Assembly (NCBI RefSeq): GCF_038502225.1
Contig: NC_091312.1
Location: forward strand, 29,683,910 to 29,747,909
DNA length: 64,000 bases
From: Cherax quadricarinatus
Lineage: Eukaryota; Arthropoda; Malacostraca; Decapoda; Parastacidae
Direction of reading: 5' to 3'
Positions within the stretch are counted from its first letter, which is position 1. Each line of letters opens with the position of its first letter. This document shows positions 63,743 through 64,000 of this stretch, piece after piece. Position numbers and translations under genes: made by a program. The notes under the pieces were generated by a model. The model was not told where the DNA came from. It did not search any database and saw only the letters and a list, made by a program, of their open reading frames with translations.

Positions 63743-64000
63743 GAACTTGTGAGTGAAAACTGGTGAGTGAGAACTGGTGAGTGAGAACTGGGGAGTGAGA
63801 ACTGGTGAGTGAGAACTGGGGAGTGAGAACTGGTGAGTGAGAATCGGGGAGTGAGAACTGGTGAGTGAGAATTGGAGAGTGAGAACTGGTAAGTGAAAGC
63901 TGGGGAGTGAGAACTGGGGAGTGAGGACTGGGGAACGAGAACTGGTGAGTGAGAACTGGTGAGTGAGAACTAAGGGGTGAGAACTGGGGAGTGAGATCTG
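63743..64000 (+). repeat. 14-bp satellite, continuation to the right edge
   Basis: The same 14-bp unit resumes after the LTR element in the same orientation (AACTTGTGAGTGAAAACTGG, then regular units) and runs off the window. The units are as diverged as those on the left flank. Confidence 0.95.

Noticed and set aside
40557..64000. Telomere or centromere identity of the 14-bp array
   Set aside because: It is not an arthropod TTAGG telomere repeat, and nothing in the window shows centromere function. Only the repeat itself can be stated.

Overview
The window is eukaryotic and almost entirely repetitive: microsatellites, minisatellites, two large satellite arrays and decayed retrotransposons. 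I recognise several of the LINE, SINE and short interspersed families as types abundant in decapod crustaceans, so a decapod, perhaps a crayfish, is the best guess. No complete host gene, rRNA or functional tRNA was found. The longest credible coding sequence is an 861-codon LINE ORF2 fragment. One possible host exon (about 38.29-38.46 kb, minus strand) is low confidence. Layout, left part: 0-1.5 kb is a decayed Ty3/Gypsy gag-protease fragment running off the left edge. 2.3-3.8 kb holds tRNA-derived SINEs, a foldback element and a (TA)n tract. 4.0-6.0 kb is a decayed LINE with an unusual C-terminal nuclease-like domain, and a second fragment of it lies at 7.6-8.2 kb. Between them are three copies of a short element with 13-bp inverted termini, each embedded in TA or CA microsatellite. 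8-12.6 kb has dispersed repeats, two adjoining perfect palindromes, another LINE 3' fragment, an 18-bp minisatellite and simple repeats. Middle part: 12.7-23.8 kb is a head-to-tail series of five copies of one CR1/L2-like LINE, all on the minus strand and separated by (AC)n/(GT)n runs. 24.5-27.6 kb contains two fragments of an RTE-like LINE, a 21-bp minisatellite and microsatellites. 27.7-30.24 kb is the strangest stretch: it reads as a fine-scale interleaving of the RTE-like LINE with the sequence found cleanly at 30.4-31 kb and its satellite, most likely a consensus artefact. 30.8-36.7 kb is a 32-bp satellite. Right part: 36.7-40.5 kb is partly low-copy sequence with a 25-bp minisatellite, a LINE scrap and (GA)n. 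40.56 kb to the right edge is a satellite with a 14-bp unit (GAGAACTGGGGAGT) and higher-order structure. It is interrupted at 61.1-63.74 kb by an LTR element whose interior carries a dense cluster of CACGTG and TGACGTCA palindromes. The genes do not work together as a pathway; the window is a record of element insertion, microsatellite targeting and satellite homogenisation. I found no convincing new enzymatic or defence system. The observations most worth following are the hybrid stretch, the microsatellite-linked LINE array, the 784-bp higher-order satellite spacing and the palindrome-rich LTR element.
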